NCBI GenBank assembly: GCA_026120185.1
Contig: JANUWF010001659.1
Coordinates: 372,001-436,000, forward strand
From: Voacanga thouarsii
Lineage: Eukaryota; Streptophyta; Magnoliopsida; Gentianales; Apocynaceae
Direction of reading: 5' to 3'
Length of the DNA: 64,000 nt
In this document: positions 47,708-59,244 of the stretch, one piece after another
How the letters are laid out: the number at the start of each line of letters is the position of its first letter
Position numbering within the stretch: position 1 is the first letter of the stretch
Notes under the pieces: model-generated
Told to the model about the DNA's origin: nothing
Database searches by the model: none
Seen by the model: the letters and a program-made list of their open reading frames with translations, nothing else
Program-made: the position numbers and the translations under genes

Positions 47708-49005
47708 AGTGTTACTCAAACCCTAAACTCTTTCTAAAACCAGCTTTGTCCCAAACTTTGGAAATCCTTAATTACCATTTTCAAGTGGAGCTATGTTTTA
47801 TTCATTTTTCCCCAAGTGGGATAAGTTGCGTTGAGTACTCAATAAGGGCAGACTACTAGGACTAGTCTTTGAAGGGTTAGGGCAAATCTCTCGGTAGGTG
47901 GCCACCTCTGAGGGGTAAGTCCTTCCCGAATAAGATGTCAGTTCAGTAGGTCGTGCCAGTCCGAGCTAGCAAGTTTCAGTCATGTGGACTGTGTATTGCC
48001 GGAGTGGACAACCAATTTTATTTGGGTATAGAGAAGGAGGAGTATCTTACTCGGTAGGCCGATCACCTACCTTTTGTCAGTTTGCACAAAGTGTGGCATT
48101 CTGACCATTGTATGGTTATGGGGCCCAACGTGTGGTAACCCATGACCACCCTTTTGAGTGGTTGATTTATTTTTACATGTATGGTTGGAAAAGTCAAAGC
48201 GCCACTCTTGATTTTGACTACTATTTATTGCTTGACAATATTTTTCTTATGAAATTCTTACACCTTGCATTCATGGACTTTTTCACTGAACACTCAAAGC
48301 ACACACGAACTTATTGAGATTTTTATCTCACCACCCGTTTTACCATGATTTCAGGTCGATCCTGCTGTGGGGATGAGTAGCTAGTTGTTGCCTGCCTTGG
48401 AAGATATTCTAATATTTATTTTGTGTAGTGGTTCTAATAAGTTTTAAATTTTAAAGTATCGTTTTATTTTTGTTGTGTGTCCTAATTATAAAGACCCCTT
48501 GTCCTTTGGACGGGACGATATCCTCGGCCCTGTTGGGCCTAGGTAGTGGGGTGTTACACGTTTGCTATATTGAGATTATATCACTGGCACTAAATAGCTA
48601 TCCATGTGATTATCTCATAGCTAGGTCATCCAATGAACTTGTTCCATTAACAAGCATCCATATGTTAACTTTGAGTATCTCAATACTCACGGATATGAGA
48701 ACCACAGCCTGATCAAATCGGGAAGTCTAACATATGTTAGTCTTCACACATTAATGATGTCCTATCTTATTAATACTATGACTAGGGACTATTTAAGTAC
48801 TAACACTATACAGTGTAGTAGGAATCTTATATCATGATCTCTATCATGATTTTCTTAACACAGTGTTGTACTAGGGACTTTATCGAACAGTTATATTACT
48901 TAAAAAGTAAATAAAATGAATTGTAACATAAATAATGCCTTTTATTAAAATAAAATGTGTCATATACAATATACAAGTGATTTTCTCTAGGGCACAACAC
49001 CAACA

Positions 49006-49691
49006 TGAGGTTCACTCGGCGCTTCTTCTCAGACACCCAAAATAAGAAGGATAAAGCTTCTCGTCAACTTAAGGCTTTGGATATGCTCTAAGAGCAAGAA
49101 GCTTTTCTGCAATTGTATCACCAGGAAGCCTCTGCCCACCTAAACGTCCTTCGAGCTGAAACTTCAGAAAGAGTTGATAAAATTGAAGGACTTGAAAAAC
49201 AATTACAAGAACTTCAGGCGGAGTTAAATTCTGAGAAGAGGGCTCTGGAAGAAAAACTTGAGGCCGAAAGTGTTTGTCAGCAAATGGCCTCTTCTGCAGA
49301 AGAGTCAATAGTTAAGTTTCGGGATGAACGGCTCATACTAGAGGTAGAGGAAGAACTGCTTCAAATGGAGCTACAGCACTCGAAAAAATTGCTGGTCGGC
49401 ATGCAATCCTTGTGGGATAATTTTCAATCCTATCTGACCACTATTTTCCATCATCCCAATGAGGCTGGTCCCTCGGGTACTTAACTTGGAGATGTCGAAA
49501 TTCGTCTGACTCCAACAGAAGAAATGGCTGTCAAGCCAGAAACGACCCAAGAAGAGATGACTAGCCAAACAGAAAAGGAAAGGAAAATCCCACCGGGGAT
49601 AGCTCTACCTGAGAAAGATCCGAATCTACTTGCCATAGTTATGTTTGCTCAGCTGATTGAGACACCTCACACTCCATCTGAGGAGAATTAA
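49006..49691 (+). pseudogene. Antisense PMD-like ORF, C-terminal coiled coil
   Basis: Resumes after the Angela LTR as FTRRFFSDTQNKKDKASRQL, then a stop (49088-49090), then a long heptad-rich stretch (ERVDKIEGLEKQLQELQAEL ... EKRALEEKLEAE; 49113-49484) predicted as a coiled coil. After a stop at 49482-49484 the same frame runs on through VEIRLTPTEEMAVKPET to a final TAA at 49689-49691. Two in-frame stops make it a pseudogene. It ends tail-to-tail with integrase about 180 bp away. Confidence 0.7.
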
Positions 49692-49872
49692 TTTGCTCTC
49701 TTTTTTTTTTTTTTTGGGAATAGGTCTAGCTCAGCTTCAAATATAATGGCCATCTGATCAGCTCTTTTGTGTCAGCTATTTTCATGATTGCAAATATTTT
49801 CTCTCTTTTTCTTCTTTTGGCTGTTGTTATTTTATATATATTTTTTTCTTTTCCTCTCTTTTTTTTCTTTTC
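49692..49872. other. Pyrimidine-rich spacer between convergent ORFs
   Basis: About 180 bases between the antisense ORF stop and the integrase stop, with a run of 16 T (49701-49716) and long TTTTC-rich stretches on the plus strand. It could hold polyadenylation signals for both transcripts, but no clear AATAAA is visible. Confidence 0.4.
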
Positions 49873-50858
49873 TTACTCTTCTTCTGCCATAGTTCCCTCC
49901 CAAAATATAGGATAGAATTTTTTAAAATATTTGCCGCTTATAGCATTACTTACCTCTTTTCCATCGAGTGTCACCAGCCGAAAAGCCCCTTCATAAAAAA
50001 ACCTGTGTAACAAGAAAAGGTCCTTCCCAGGAAGTGGACTACTTACCATAACGTGAGTCTTTTGGTGCAACTGGTAGTATGATTTTCCAAACCATGTCTT
50101 CTTCCTGAAAGTTTCTCCCCCGCACTTTCCGGTTATAGGCTCTTGCTACCTTCTCCTTGTGTCTTCTGATATTTTCTAATGCTACCCATCAGTCCTCTTC
50201 GACTTGATCCAAACTCATAGCCAAGGCCAACTTGTAATCCTTAATCGAGAAACAATGTTGGTAAGCTACTCAAGCCAATCACAATGATAACTCAGCAGGT
50301 AACATCGCATCCTATCCATATGTTAGCCTAAATGGTGTGAAACCTGTGGCAATTTTGAAATCATTCTGATAAGCCCATAGAACCACTTGAAGTGTTTCGT
50401 ACCACCTTCTAGGATTATCCTCCAATGACTTTCGGATCATCCTAATAACGGTTTTGTTTGTAACTTCAGCTTGACTGTTAGCCTATGCATAATACAGAGA
50501 TTAATGTAATAATTTAACTTTGAATTAAGTTAAAAAGTTGCGTACCTTATCTCCCAATAAGCCCATAAAACCTCTTGAAGTGTTTCGTACCACCTTCTGG
50601 GATTATCCTCCAATGACTTTCGGATAATCCTAATCACGGTCTTGTTTGTAACTTTAGCTTAACTGTTAGCTTGTGCATAATACAGAGATTAATGTAATAG
50701 TTTAACTTTGAATTAAGTTAAAAAGTTGTGTACCTTATCTCCCGTGAACATAGTTCCTTGGTCGACCATTATTGTTTCAGGTATGCTGAACCGGAACAGA
50801 ATACTCTGCTGAAAAAAATGATAATGACAGACTGGGTTACCCTGGTCAGGGCTTGTGC
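49873..50858 (-). pseudogene. Tat integrase, C-terminal part with 188-bp tandem duplication
   Basis: Minus-strand translation: FSIPETIMVDQGTMFTGDKV (second catalytic Asp present in VDQG), NSQAEVTNKTVIRMIRKSLEDNPRRWYETLQ (catalytic Glu in QAE), LRRHKEKVARAYNRKVRGR, then WEGPFLV and GAFRLVTLDGKEVSNAISGKYFKKFYP ahead of the stop at 49873. This C-terminal GKYLKRYYP-type ending is characteristic of Tat-lineage gypsy elements. A tandem duplication of 188 bp (50371-50558 and 50559-50746), not a multiple of three, shifts the frame. Further stops occur. Confidence 0.85.
50371..50746. repeat. 188-bp tandem duplication in integrase
   Basis: Two adjacent copies, starting near AAGCCCATA (50371, 50559) and including CTTGAAGTGTTTCGTACCACC. 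They differ at roughly a dozen positions, so the duplication is not very recent. Its length (188) breaks the reading frame. Confidence 0.85.
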
Positions 50859-52352
50859 TGTTAGGGTATGCCTTAGAGTCAATTTGTACTTATACTATTG
50901 TCATTATATTTTATATAATAATATGAGGTTTTCCTTTCCATAAATAGTGCATTTTGTTTTATGGTCATCAAGTATGTGACTTGATAGTAAAACCCTACAA
51001 TGAATACAATAACTATTCTAAAACTGTCCCTGATCAATTATTATTATTGAAAAAATAATAAATTAAGATTAGTATGTTTGTGACTTGATGGCTATATTTT
51101 ACTCATCATGGATATTTGGGATATCAAGTTAAAACATAAATAAATATTAGAGAATATTGTATTGGACATCACCCAATATGAAAGTACTTCATGGAACGTG
51201 TCATAAGTACTTTCTAGCCATAACATTATTAAAAGTCCTTCGACCTAAATTCATCATAGTTTCCTACTTGATAAATTCTATACTTTGACATTGTCTAAAG
51301 TTATCTTTAACCAGATGATAAATTAGACTACTATTGGATATAGAATAAACCAAGGAGAGGAATATGATTGATAGTGAAGGAGAGATATTTATGGGCCCCT
51401 TGATAAGTTAGACTGTTAAAATGTATGGCCGTGCTCAAATATATCAATCTAAGATATTGATATCATTTGTTTGAATAGTCTACTATAAGATCAAAAAATA
51501 ATTGATTAAGCTTAATAAGGATGACATGCTCCATACCCTATGTTTAATCTGGATATCGTGTGACAAAATGACTAAATATAAAATTATAGTTTGTTTCAAA
51601 GAGATCACTGATCTTCATTTAACCTAGATAGTTATAATATTTTGTTAGAAATCGCTTATAACTTGTAGGCCATTTAAATATGATTTGGGCACACTGCCAG
51701 TGTTAAATGAACCTATAAGGTCACACAACAAGCGAACTCGTTAGGTTATTTTTCTAGTAACCAGATTCGATGAATCTAAAAATATGTCTAAATTAATCGA
51801 ACCTAGAAAGTTGACCAAATACAATGAATCTGGAAATATGTCCACATTCGATGTATCTAGATGATGTCCAGATTGTAAGAATCTGATTCGATAAATTAAT
51901 TAGTTAAATTACCGAGATAATGGCAGAATCTTATCATATTAGTTTTAATTTAATTTAAATTTAAATAAAATATGATAAGATATTATCAGAGTTGGACTCT
52001 AAGAAGTTCGAAAGAGTTTTAAGAAAACCCTAGTCGTCTTCTCAAGAGAGCCGTTTTGTTAAAATATATGTGCCTCCATTCACTAAAAAACAAGCCTCTC
52101 AAACCCAAGGCGCTAGCACTCTCAGGGTAATTAGTTAGTTTGCTGTATGCATCCGATAGAGGGCGTTCGTGCATTATAGCATCTAGTGATCGTTCGGGTT
52201 GTACGTACGACAGCATAATCAAAATCAAAGGATCTTGATTACGCCGAACAGAGATAATTCTGTAATCCCTAGATCATCTTAATCATTTAGGTTGGGTCCT
52301 CGGAAGGGATTCACTAATGTTTTTCGCGTTTAGGAGTCCACGAATCCCAACA
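50859..52352 (+). mobile_element. Copia solo LTR in Tat integrase (TSD TGTGC)
   Basis: 1494 bp, beginning TGTTAGGGTATGCCTTAG and ending ACGAATCCCAACA. Perfect duplication TGTGC at 50854-50858 and 52353-52357. The start shares the pattern GCCYTAGAG-CAAT-TTGTA with the Angela LTRs, so it is a related Copia family. Removing it rejoins the two integrase halves. The last about 22 codons of the minus-strand open frame at 52283 are LTR and not integrase. Confidence 0.92.
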
Positions 52353-52780
52353 TGTGCCTCTACCCATTTGGTGAAATAATCCGTTGCCACTAAGATAAAG
52401 GTGTGCCCTTTAGTCGATGGCGGATGAATCTTGCCGATGACATCTAAAGCCCAACTCCTGAATTGCCACGGCTTGTTGATAGAATGCAGTTCCACGAAAG
52501 GCGCATGTATCAAGGGACCATGCTTCTGACATGCCTCGCATCCAACTGCATAGGCTATGCAGTCCGTGATCATAAAAGGCCAATAAAATCTATGACGCTG
52601 CAGTATCCATTTTAGCTTTGGACCTACCTGATGAGCACTGTATAGGCCTTCATACACCTCGGCTAATGCCTGTGACGCTTCTTACTTTGACAAACATTTC
52701 AATAGGACTCTTGAATGGCTTCTTCTGAATAAATCATTTTCAATCAGCACAAAGTTCAACGCCTTACGTTATAACTCCCG
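52353..52780 (-). pseudogene. Tat integrase, zinc finger and first catalytic Asp
   Basis: Minus-strand VYEGLYSAHQVGPKLKWILQRHRFYWPFM then YAVGCEACQKHG forms the HHCC zinc finger. FRSWALDVIGKIHPPSTKGH holds the first catalytic Asp (ALDV), followed by FILVATDYFTKWVEA. This is the classic Tat-lineage integrase. It is cut after VEAH by the Copia solo LTR and continues at 50858. Stops appear upstream near 52680. Confidence 0.88.
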
Positions 52781-53330
52781 TAATGTATGACCAATAGATT
52801 TTCGCAAATAGGAAACGATATTAGAATGCCAGTCTTCTTCATGTTCCTCTCCTGATATTTGTTGGCACATTACTACCCCGATTTCTTTCCTGAATCCTAA
52901 AGCCATTTGAGTAAAATCATTTGCCCCCTAGCTCTCAGCTCAAGGAACATGAGTCAACATGACTTCCGAAAAGTGTTGCAACAATGTCTTTACTTCCTGT
53001 AACTTATCCAACAAAATAGGGTTAGCGCATTTATACTCCCCTGAAGTCTATCAAATAATAATTTGAGAATCTCCTGTTATATTGACCACTTGTGCATCCA
53101 AAGCCTTCAAGACTCGAAGTCCCAAAATAAGAGCACCATACTCTGCCTAATTATTTGAATTTTCTTTCCTTAATTCAAAAAGAATTCTTCCTTGTCATCC
53201 ACAAGGGGCTTCAATGATCAAACAGACATCTGCCTTAGACTGGGTGCTAGATCCGTCAAACTGCAACTTCCATGGTTTGTATGAAATGTATCTCTGTGCT
53301 TCTTCCTTTTCATGATTGGGCACTTCTAAA
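52781..53330 (-). pseudogene. Second (archaeal-type) RNase H of Tat element
   Basis: Between the first RNase H and integrase the minus strand reads KPWKLQFDGSS (first Asp), AEYGALILGLRVLKAL (Glu), NITGDSQIII (second Asp), then VMLTHVP. A second RNase H domain in this position is diagnostic of the Tat lineage. Stops and shifts break it. Confidence 0.8.
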
Positions 53331-54800
53331 AAAGGGTGTTCAACCAAAAAATCAGCTATGGCTTGACCTTTCGTTGTTTTCAAAAGCATGTGAGTCAAAG
53401 AAAAAGCATGTAGCTTAATGGCCCATTTCATTAAATGTCCTTGCACCAAAAGGCAGTTCAACAAATATTTGACTAGATTAATTTTGCACAAGACTTGTAC
53501 CTCCCTAGGTAACAGATAATATTCTAGTTTCGTGCATGCATAGTATAAAGACAAGCATATCTTTTCAACAGGAGAATACCTTGTTTCGGTATCTGTCAGG
53601 TTTTGACTAAGGTAGTACACTGCTCTTTCAATCCCCTGTTCATCGTCTTGAGCTAATAGGCTTCCGACAAACTCCTGAGCCACCAAAATGTACAATTTCA
53701 AGGGTGCCTTATCATGTAGCGGCATTAAAATAGGTGGTTGTGATCAAGCCATTTTGATTTGATCAAAAGTCGTCCAATACTCCAGCTGCCAGATGAACTC
53801 TTGAGACGACTTCAAATGGAGTAAAAAGGAGAACACCTTTTGCTTTCCTGTAGCATTTGCTAAAAAACGTCGCAGGAAATTAATCTTCCCTATGAAACTC
53901 TGGAGTTCTTTTTTTGGATCACGATGGCCTTACCTATAGAACATCTCTTGCTTTATTCCGATCCACTTCAATCCCTCTTTGATGTACCAAAAATCCAAGA
54001 AAATTCCCAGCTAACACTCCGAAGGCATATTTAGCGGGGTTGATTTTTAGGCAGTGCTTGCGCATTTGGAGAAATGCTTGCTCCTACCACCTCAAGTGTT
54101 GTGAGAAGATGGGCGACTTAACCACCAGATCATCAACGTAGACTTCCATGGTCTTGCCGATGAGATAGTGGAAAATGAGGTTCATGACTCTCTGAAAAGT
54201 AGCCCCAACATTCTTTAGGCCGAAAGGCATGATTAGCCATTCGAACAAATCGATAGAACCTAGACATTGGAAGGCTGTCTTTTGTGTATTCTCTTCGATT
54301 ATAAATATCTTATTATAACCAGAATATCCATCCATAAAACTTAAAAATTAGTTTTTTGCTGCCGAGTCTACTAACATGTCGGCCATCGGTATAGTGTATT
54401 CATCCTTTAGTATGGCTAGATTCAAATTCCTGAAATCAACACAAACTCACAATTGGCCATTTTTCTTGATAACCAGAATAATGTTGGACACCCAGTCCAC
54501 ATATCGGTAGGTAGAGATGAAACCACACCAAAGGGGCCTTTCAATCGCTTCTTTGATTCTAGGCAAGAGTGCGGGACTAAAATGCTAGGCAGGTTGTTTA
54601 TGAAGCTTGAAACCTTCCTTAATTAGTAAACAATATTCTACTATACCTCTGTCCAACCCTGGCATTTCATGATAATCCCGTGCAAAACCATCTCTATACC
54701 TACAAATCAAAACTGTTAGGGCATTCCGCTTATCAAGAGTTAAGCATAAGCTTACCTTTATAGTTCTATTTTCTCTAAGTTCTCCTATATCTACTTTCAT
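53331..54800 (-). pseudogene. Tat reverse transcriptase and first RNase H
   Basis: RT blocks on the minus strand: YRYVDWVSNIILVIKKNGQL, VCVDFRNLNLAILKDEY, IPMADMLVDSAA, MDGYSGYNKIFIIEEN, MPFGLKNVGATFQRVMN, then the catalytic MEVYVDDLVVKS (intact YVDD), and INPAKYAFGVLAGNFLGFLV. RNase H: LYILVAQEFVGSLLAQDDE, VYYLSQNLTDTETRYSPVEK, GQAIADFLVEHP. Stops fall after the PA of HKQPA, inside the connection, and after VVKSPIFSQH. The first catalytic Asp of this RNase H (usually ..ATD..) is changed to AQE. Confidence 0.87.
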
Positions 54801-55440
54801 TAGTAGATCCTGAGAGATAAACTAGGTACATGTCGAACATCAGGGTCTTCTATTTTCAAACGTTTACCTTCTAACCCTTTCGTTGTAATCTGATTGTGAG
54901 CCTTGGTGAGCTTGGCATATTGGCTTGGGTCAAAGTTAGAGTGGTAAAACACAGCCTCATTCATGTGCACTTCTACTGAGAAAAGATTGGGGTCGGCTAG
55001 TATCTTTTCCACTCGTCCTCCATCCTAAATCAATATCATTTGGTGAAGCATTGATGGAACATAATGATTCGCGTGAATCCAATCTCTACCTAGTAAGACA
55101 GAATAAGCTGACTTTGCTGTGATTACAAAGAAAATAGTCTTACTGACCTTAGATCCAACTGCCACCTCAAAAGTGATGACCCCTTCTGCTTTGGCTGCGT
55201 CCCCAGGAAAATTAAGCATTTAGATATCTATAGAAGACAAATCAGGTTTGTCTTTACCCAAGCGTCTTAAGATGGCCAACAACATTACGTTTAGCACAGC
55301 CCCTCCATTAATGAAGACTCGAGAGAAAGGCTTTCCATTGATATGCACCTTGATGTACAACAGCTTAGGTGATTGGTATGTTCTACCGTTGGGATTGGGA
55401 AGAACATACCTTCTGATGGTACCTTAAACTCGATGAGCTC
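54801..55440 (-). pseudogene. Tat protease, active-site Asp changed
   Basis: Minus-strand KVHINGKPFSRVFINGGA is the protease active site. Tat elements usually have [VF][LI][VI]DGGA, so the catalytic Asp reads Asn here. It is followed by LNVMLLAILRRLGK, then VITAKSAYSVLLGRDWIHAN and a VPSMLHQ segment (55025-55219), a hallmark of Tat polyproteins. Stops around 55020, 55219 and 55430. The pro-RT linker is 54800-55012. Confidence 0.8.
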
Positions 55441-57572
55441 GATGGTAACTTCTTCCGTTGCATAGTAGTCTTCCTCTATTACTTCTTTCTTGGCACTTGC
55501 TCGGAATTACGATGGGAGAATGCTAAGCATATTTTGACTCGGGGAAGCACACACCTACTCATCAAACCATTTCTTAGACATTTATCTCTACTAAGCCCAT
55601 TTCCTTTGTTCCTGCTGTTTCTGAGTTTTTGTAAGATGGGGACGATAACTTAAGAAAATTGGCTCTTTATGAGGTACATACACTGTAAACTTCTCATATT
55701 TTCCATGGAAGTGAGCAATGAGGGTCGAAACAGTAAGCCGAGTAAAAATCAACGGTCGATCGTCTAGCCTTTGGAATGTTGTTCTTTTCACTTCAAAGGT
55801 TTTGGACTGTTCCTTGATGAAAGAATCTCCTAGTTTATGCTCCACATCTTCCTTGCAGGTATGGTACATCAGCCGCTGGGAACAAGTCTGTATCAACTAA
55901 AGTTTTCTTGGGTTTATCAGCAAATCTCACCCTTCCTTCTTACAAAGCCTTCTGAATTGTGTTCCTGAAAATAACATAACTATTGATATTATAGGAAAGC
56001 AAATTATGCCACTTACAGTATTTCTTGCCCTTCAACTCCTCTGGATTTGGGGCTTTGTGGCTAAAAGGTAAACGGATTTATTTGTTCTTGACCATCTGAT
56101 CAAAGATTTGCTCGGCTTTTGATACATTAAATGTATAAGTGGATGGCCCCGCCGAAAAAACCTCCTCCTTCCCTTTGCTATGTTTCAAAAAATGAAAAGT
56201 ATAAGATGCACCTTTCACTAACTCTGCCGCCATTACCTCTATCAGTTGTTCCTCCTCGTTATCCATAATATCGTTCACAACTGATATCATGGTTGGCCCA
56301 TGAGAGAACTTAACAGACCACTTCTTGTCCTTTTTCCTTGATCATTTCTTCTATTCTGACAACATGGGATAGTAAGCCGGACAAATCAGAAAAGTCCTAA
56401 AGAATGAGACGCTCTTTGAGTTGCGGATGCATTCTGCTGATTGCTATTCTAGCACACTCCATTTCTGGTAGTTAAGTGGTATATTTGGCCTTAATCTGTC
56501 GAAAGCACTCAATGAATTCTGCTACACCTTCGGATGATTTTTGTTTGATCGCCAGGAAATCTGCTATGGAAACCTCAGGTGCCGGTTTGAAGAACTGCTT
56601 ATGAAAAATCCATTCCATGTCTACCCATGAATACACAGAATTGGGCATTAAATTTTCATACCAAGTAAATACTGCCCCTGTTAAAGACAAAGAAAATAAT
56701 TGTAATTTATGCCAGTCATTATTCCGGAATTCTCCACATTGCACTGTGAACCTCCCTATGTATTCCATGGTTAACTTATTGTCCTCTCCGAAGAATGTGG
56801 AGAACTTAGATAACTTAAACCCTCGAGGTAACACTGCCATAGAATCCACCAATTCGGGGTAAGGTTTCTGATCAACTGGCCGATCCCTGGTTTGTCAACT
56901 AACACTTTCGTCATTGCATTAACATTGGCTGGTGATGCTGGCTGTTGATTCTGCATAGGGGGATTTAGCATAATTAGCTGAGAATCCTGTCTTAGGAATG
57001 AGGTCATCTCAGGGTAGCCTGTTCCCTGCATCGGATAAGCTATCACCATAGCAGGATACATGGAAGGGATAGTTGCAGCGTAGCTCTGTGGCCCTCCATA
57101 CGGGGAACATACACTTCTGTTAGGAGTTGCTATCAAGTCGTAAGACACCTGTACCCTCATTGGTACCTGGACCCCCGTGACCGGGTATGGTGGGGTTCTT
57201 CATAGGAAGAGCTCTGCAGGAACCACGCATTGTGCAGCTAATCCCAGACTCCTTTGGTGTCCCTGGGTATCAAAAATGACGGCTCCCTGCGCAACAATTG
57301 TACTGACCCATAAGATGGTATACCAATGTTCGAGACAGGAGGATACACAACAGCCTGAGGTATCACGTGAGCGTTTTACCTCTATTCAAAATTATGGAGC
57401 ACGTTTTGAAGTAGTAGCTAAAACATTGTGGCAAACTAGAACATAAGACTCTAAATGAGTTCACCTATACATAACTCCATGGCCTGTCGTATGACAGTTA
57501 AGGACATGGGTGTCAATTGAGACACCTGGGAAGGGAGACGAGGACTGTGCTCTTTGTTGCTCAGGAATGGTG
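55441..57572 (-). pseudogene. gag: Tat gag, interrupted at its 5' side by an Angela insertion
   Basis: Minus strand, from the right: a QP-rich N-terminal region (57160 leftward, LGLAAQ and MRVQVSYDL), the retrotransposon gag domain (PRGFKLSKFSTFFGEDNK, LSLTGAVFTWYENL, WIFHKQFF, SIADFLAIKQKSSEGVAEFI; 56472-56852), then the C-terminal YTFNVSKAEQIFDQMVKNK (56078-56290) and KGKKYCKWHNLLSYN, the zinc-finger-like segment of Tat gag. Stops and shifts are frequent. The 5' portion, leader and 5' LTR lie to the right of an inserted Angela element that starts at 57573. Confidence 0.82.
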
Positions 57573-59229
57573 TGTTAGGATTTTATCATGCTTATCAAAT
57601 AAGAACGCAGTGAAAATAACCATAAAATCCATGCCCAAGGATCATATATTTGCAATTAAAACGGAAATAAAGGAAAGAAATGGAGATTACCTTCTATGGA
57701 AGAAAAATAAAATTTTCTAGTGCCTACCTTCTGTTTTGATCGTCCACCTCGCGCCACTACAATCCAAGAGTAGAATTGTCCCTAGCACTAATCAACACAA
57801 GATTGAATTGTTCACAAAGCCCGCTCAAGTAGAAGAAAAGCGGCTAGGTTTTAATTGGAGAAGAATAGGGATGAAGAAAAAGATCTGAAAACCTCTGTGT
57901 TTTGATCATTCAACCCACTCTAGCAAAAGGAACGAATTTCCTTATTTATAGTTTTAGGATTTATGTTAATTGTAATTAAGTTCTTCAAGATCTAATATTT
58001 ATAATTGGGCTCTTGAAGTTTATACAATTGCAACCAAGTCCCATGAATTATAACAAATTTATAATTTACCTATAAATATATTTTCTTCTCTTAATTAAAC
58101 CCCACAATATTATCAAATAATATATATATTGAGCATTTAAACCTTTATTGTGTATGACCCATTAGGTTTCCTGCTTTTCTTGATAGCATAATATGAATTA
58201 ATTCTAACAGCTTTAGAATTAATAATCCTAAATAAAATATAAGATTAATTTATTAATTCTCTAATTAATAAATTCATATTTAACATATCAAGAGCGACAT
58301 CTAGCAATGACTCTTGATTACCCAAATGTCCAAAAAGTCAAGTGACTTGACGTGAACCTTTCAATAGCAAATAACCAGTGCAATAAACTCTTTTCACCAT
58401 TCTATATTTCATTATGTCTAGAGTATGGAATTAGTGCCAACTCCATCTAGAATATTATTAATTCTGACCCGAATATTTTATTACTTGTTCAAGAAATCCA
58501 TTACTCGATATGTGTATCAAATTTGAAACTATTCCCAATACATAGTCACCTTGGCCAAGGACTTCATGAGTAATGATTTCTACAAGTGGCCCTGAGATAT
58601 ACTCTCCTACTATTAGGAGTGGTGAATCCTTATCGATCCTTTCAACCACTTTCGTTTATCTCACATTGTACCCAATATCCATCCCATAGGCGGCCCACGA
58701 TCTGGCTCCAGAGATTGGAATCAAAGTACAATGCTCAGCAAACAAAGTACCTTAGAGATCTCAAGTCTAAGGATATTTGCACATTTGATATAACGAGATT
58801 TTATCACTAGCACTAAATAGCTTATCCAAGTGATTATCACATAGCTAAGTCATCCACTGAACTTGTTCATATAACAAACATCCACATATTAATCCTGAGT
58901 ATCACAATACTCACGGTTATAAGAACCACCACTTAATCCAAATAAGGGATATAACATGTGCTAGTCTTGGCATATTAATAATGTCCCATCTCATTAATAC
59001 TATGACTAGGGATTATTCAAGCACAAACACTATATAGTATAGTAAGAATCTCATATTATGATCTCTATCATGATTTTCTTAACACTATATTGTACTGGAG
59101 ACTTTATCAAACAGTTTATACGCATATTCAGATGTAACAATCAAATTGAAAGATAAAGAATGCCTCTTTTATTAATTACTATGCAATATACATGGTACAA
59201 GTGATTGCCTCTAGGGCACAACACTAACA
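57573..59229 (-). mobile_element. Angela 3' LTR (subfamily B), minus strand
   Basis: 1657 bp on the minus strand from 59229 (TGTTAGTGTTGTGCCC) to 57573 (AAAATCCTAACA), with 6-bp TGTTAG...CTAACA ends. It belongs to the element at 59245-62869. Hairpin in the ACAATCC / GAATTGT form at 57759-57779. The first half of the target duplication would be TGGTG (57568-57572); its partner lies beyond the window. Confidence 0.9.
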
Positions 59230-59244
59230 ATCTCCCACTTGCAC
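59230..59244 (-). other. Polypurine tract of minus-strand Angela element
   Basis: The minus strand reads CAAGTGGGAGATT immediately before the LTR start, almost identical to the tract at 4731-4742. Confidence 0.75.

Larger units (their letters stand above)
39973..48558 (+). mobile_element. 4.3-kb gypsy solo LTR, copy 3 (TSD CGTTT), split by copy 4
   Basis: Starts TGTGAAACCTC, ends GTGGGGTGTTACA. Perfect duplication CGTTT at 39968-39972 and 48559-48563. Without copy 4 (43380-47712) it is 4253 bp. The two halves join at AATAAGCAGTTT | TACTCAAACCC, which matches the uninterrupted sequence in the other copies. Carries A/B boxes at 40227 and 40271, an expanded AT tract (41868-41902) and a (TC)n tract (41937-41977). 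Confidence 0.92.
38676..49005 (-). mobile_element. Angela solo LTR (subfamily A) holding two nested gypsy LTRs
   Basis: Minus-strand LTR from 49005 (TGTTGGTGTTGTGCCC) to 38676 (GAGATACCCAACA). Flanks TAAGG (38671-38675) and TGAGG (49006-49010) match in 4 of 5 bases. Removing 39973-48563 leaves 1739 bp. Hairpin at 38903-38923. It interrupts the antisense ORF between its linker and coiled coil. Confidence 0.9.

Noticed and set aside
56617..56862. Plus-strand frame over Tat gag (also 57177-57446 and 55718-55900)
   Set aside because: The minus strand carries the recognised gag text. Shadow frames.
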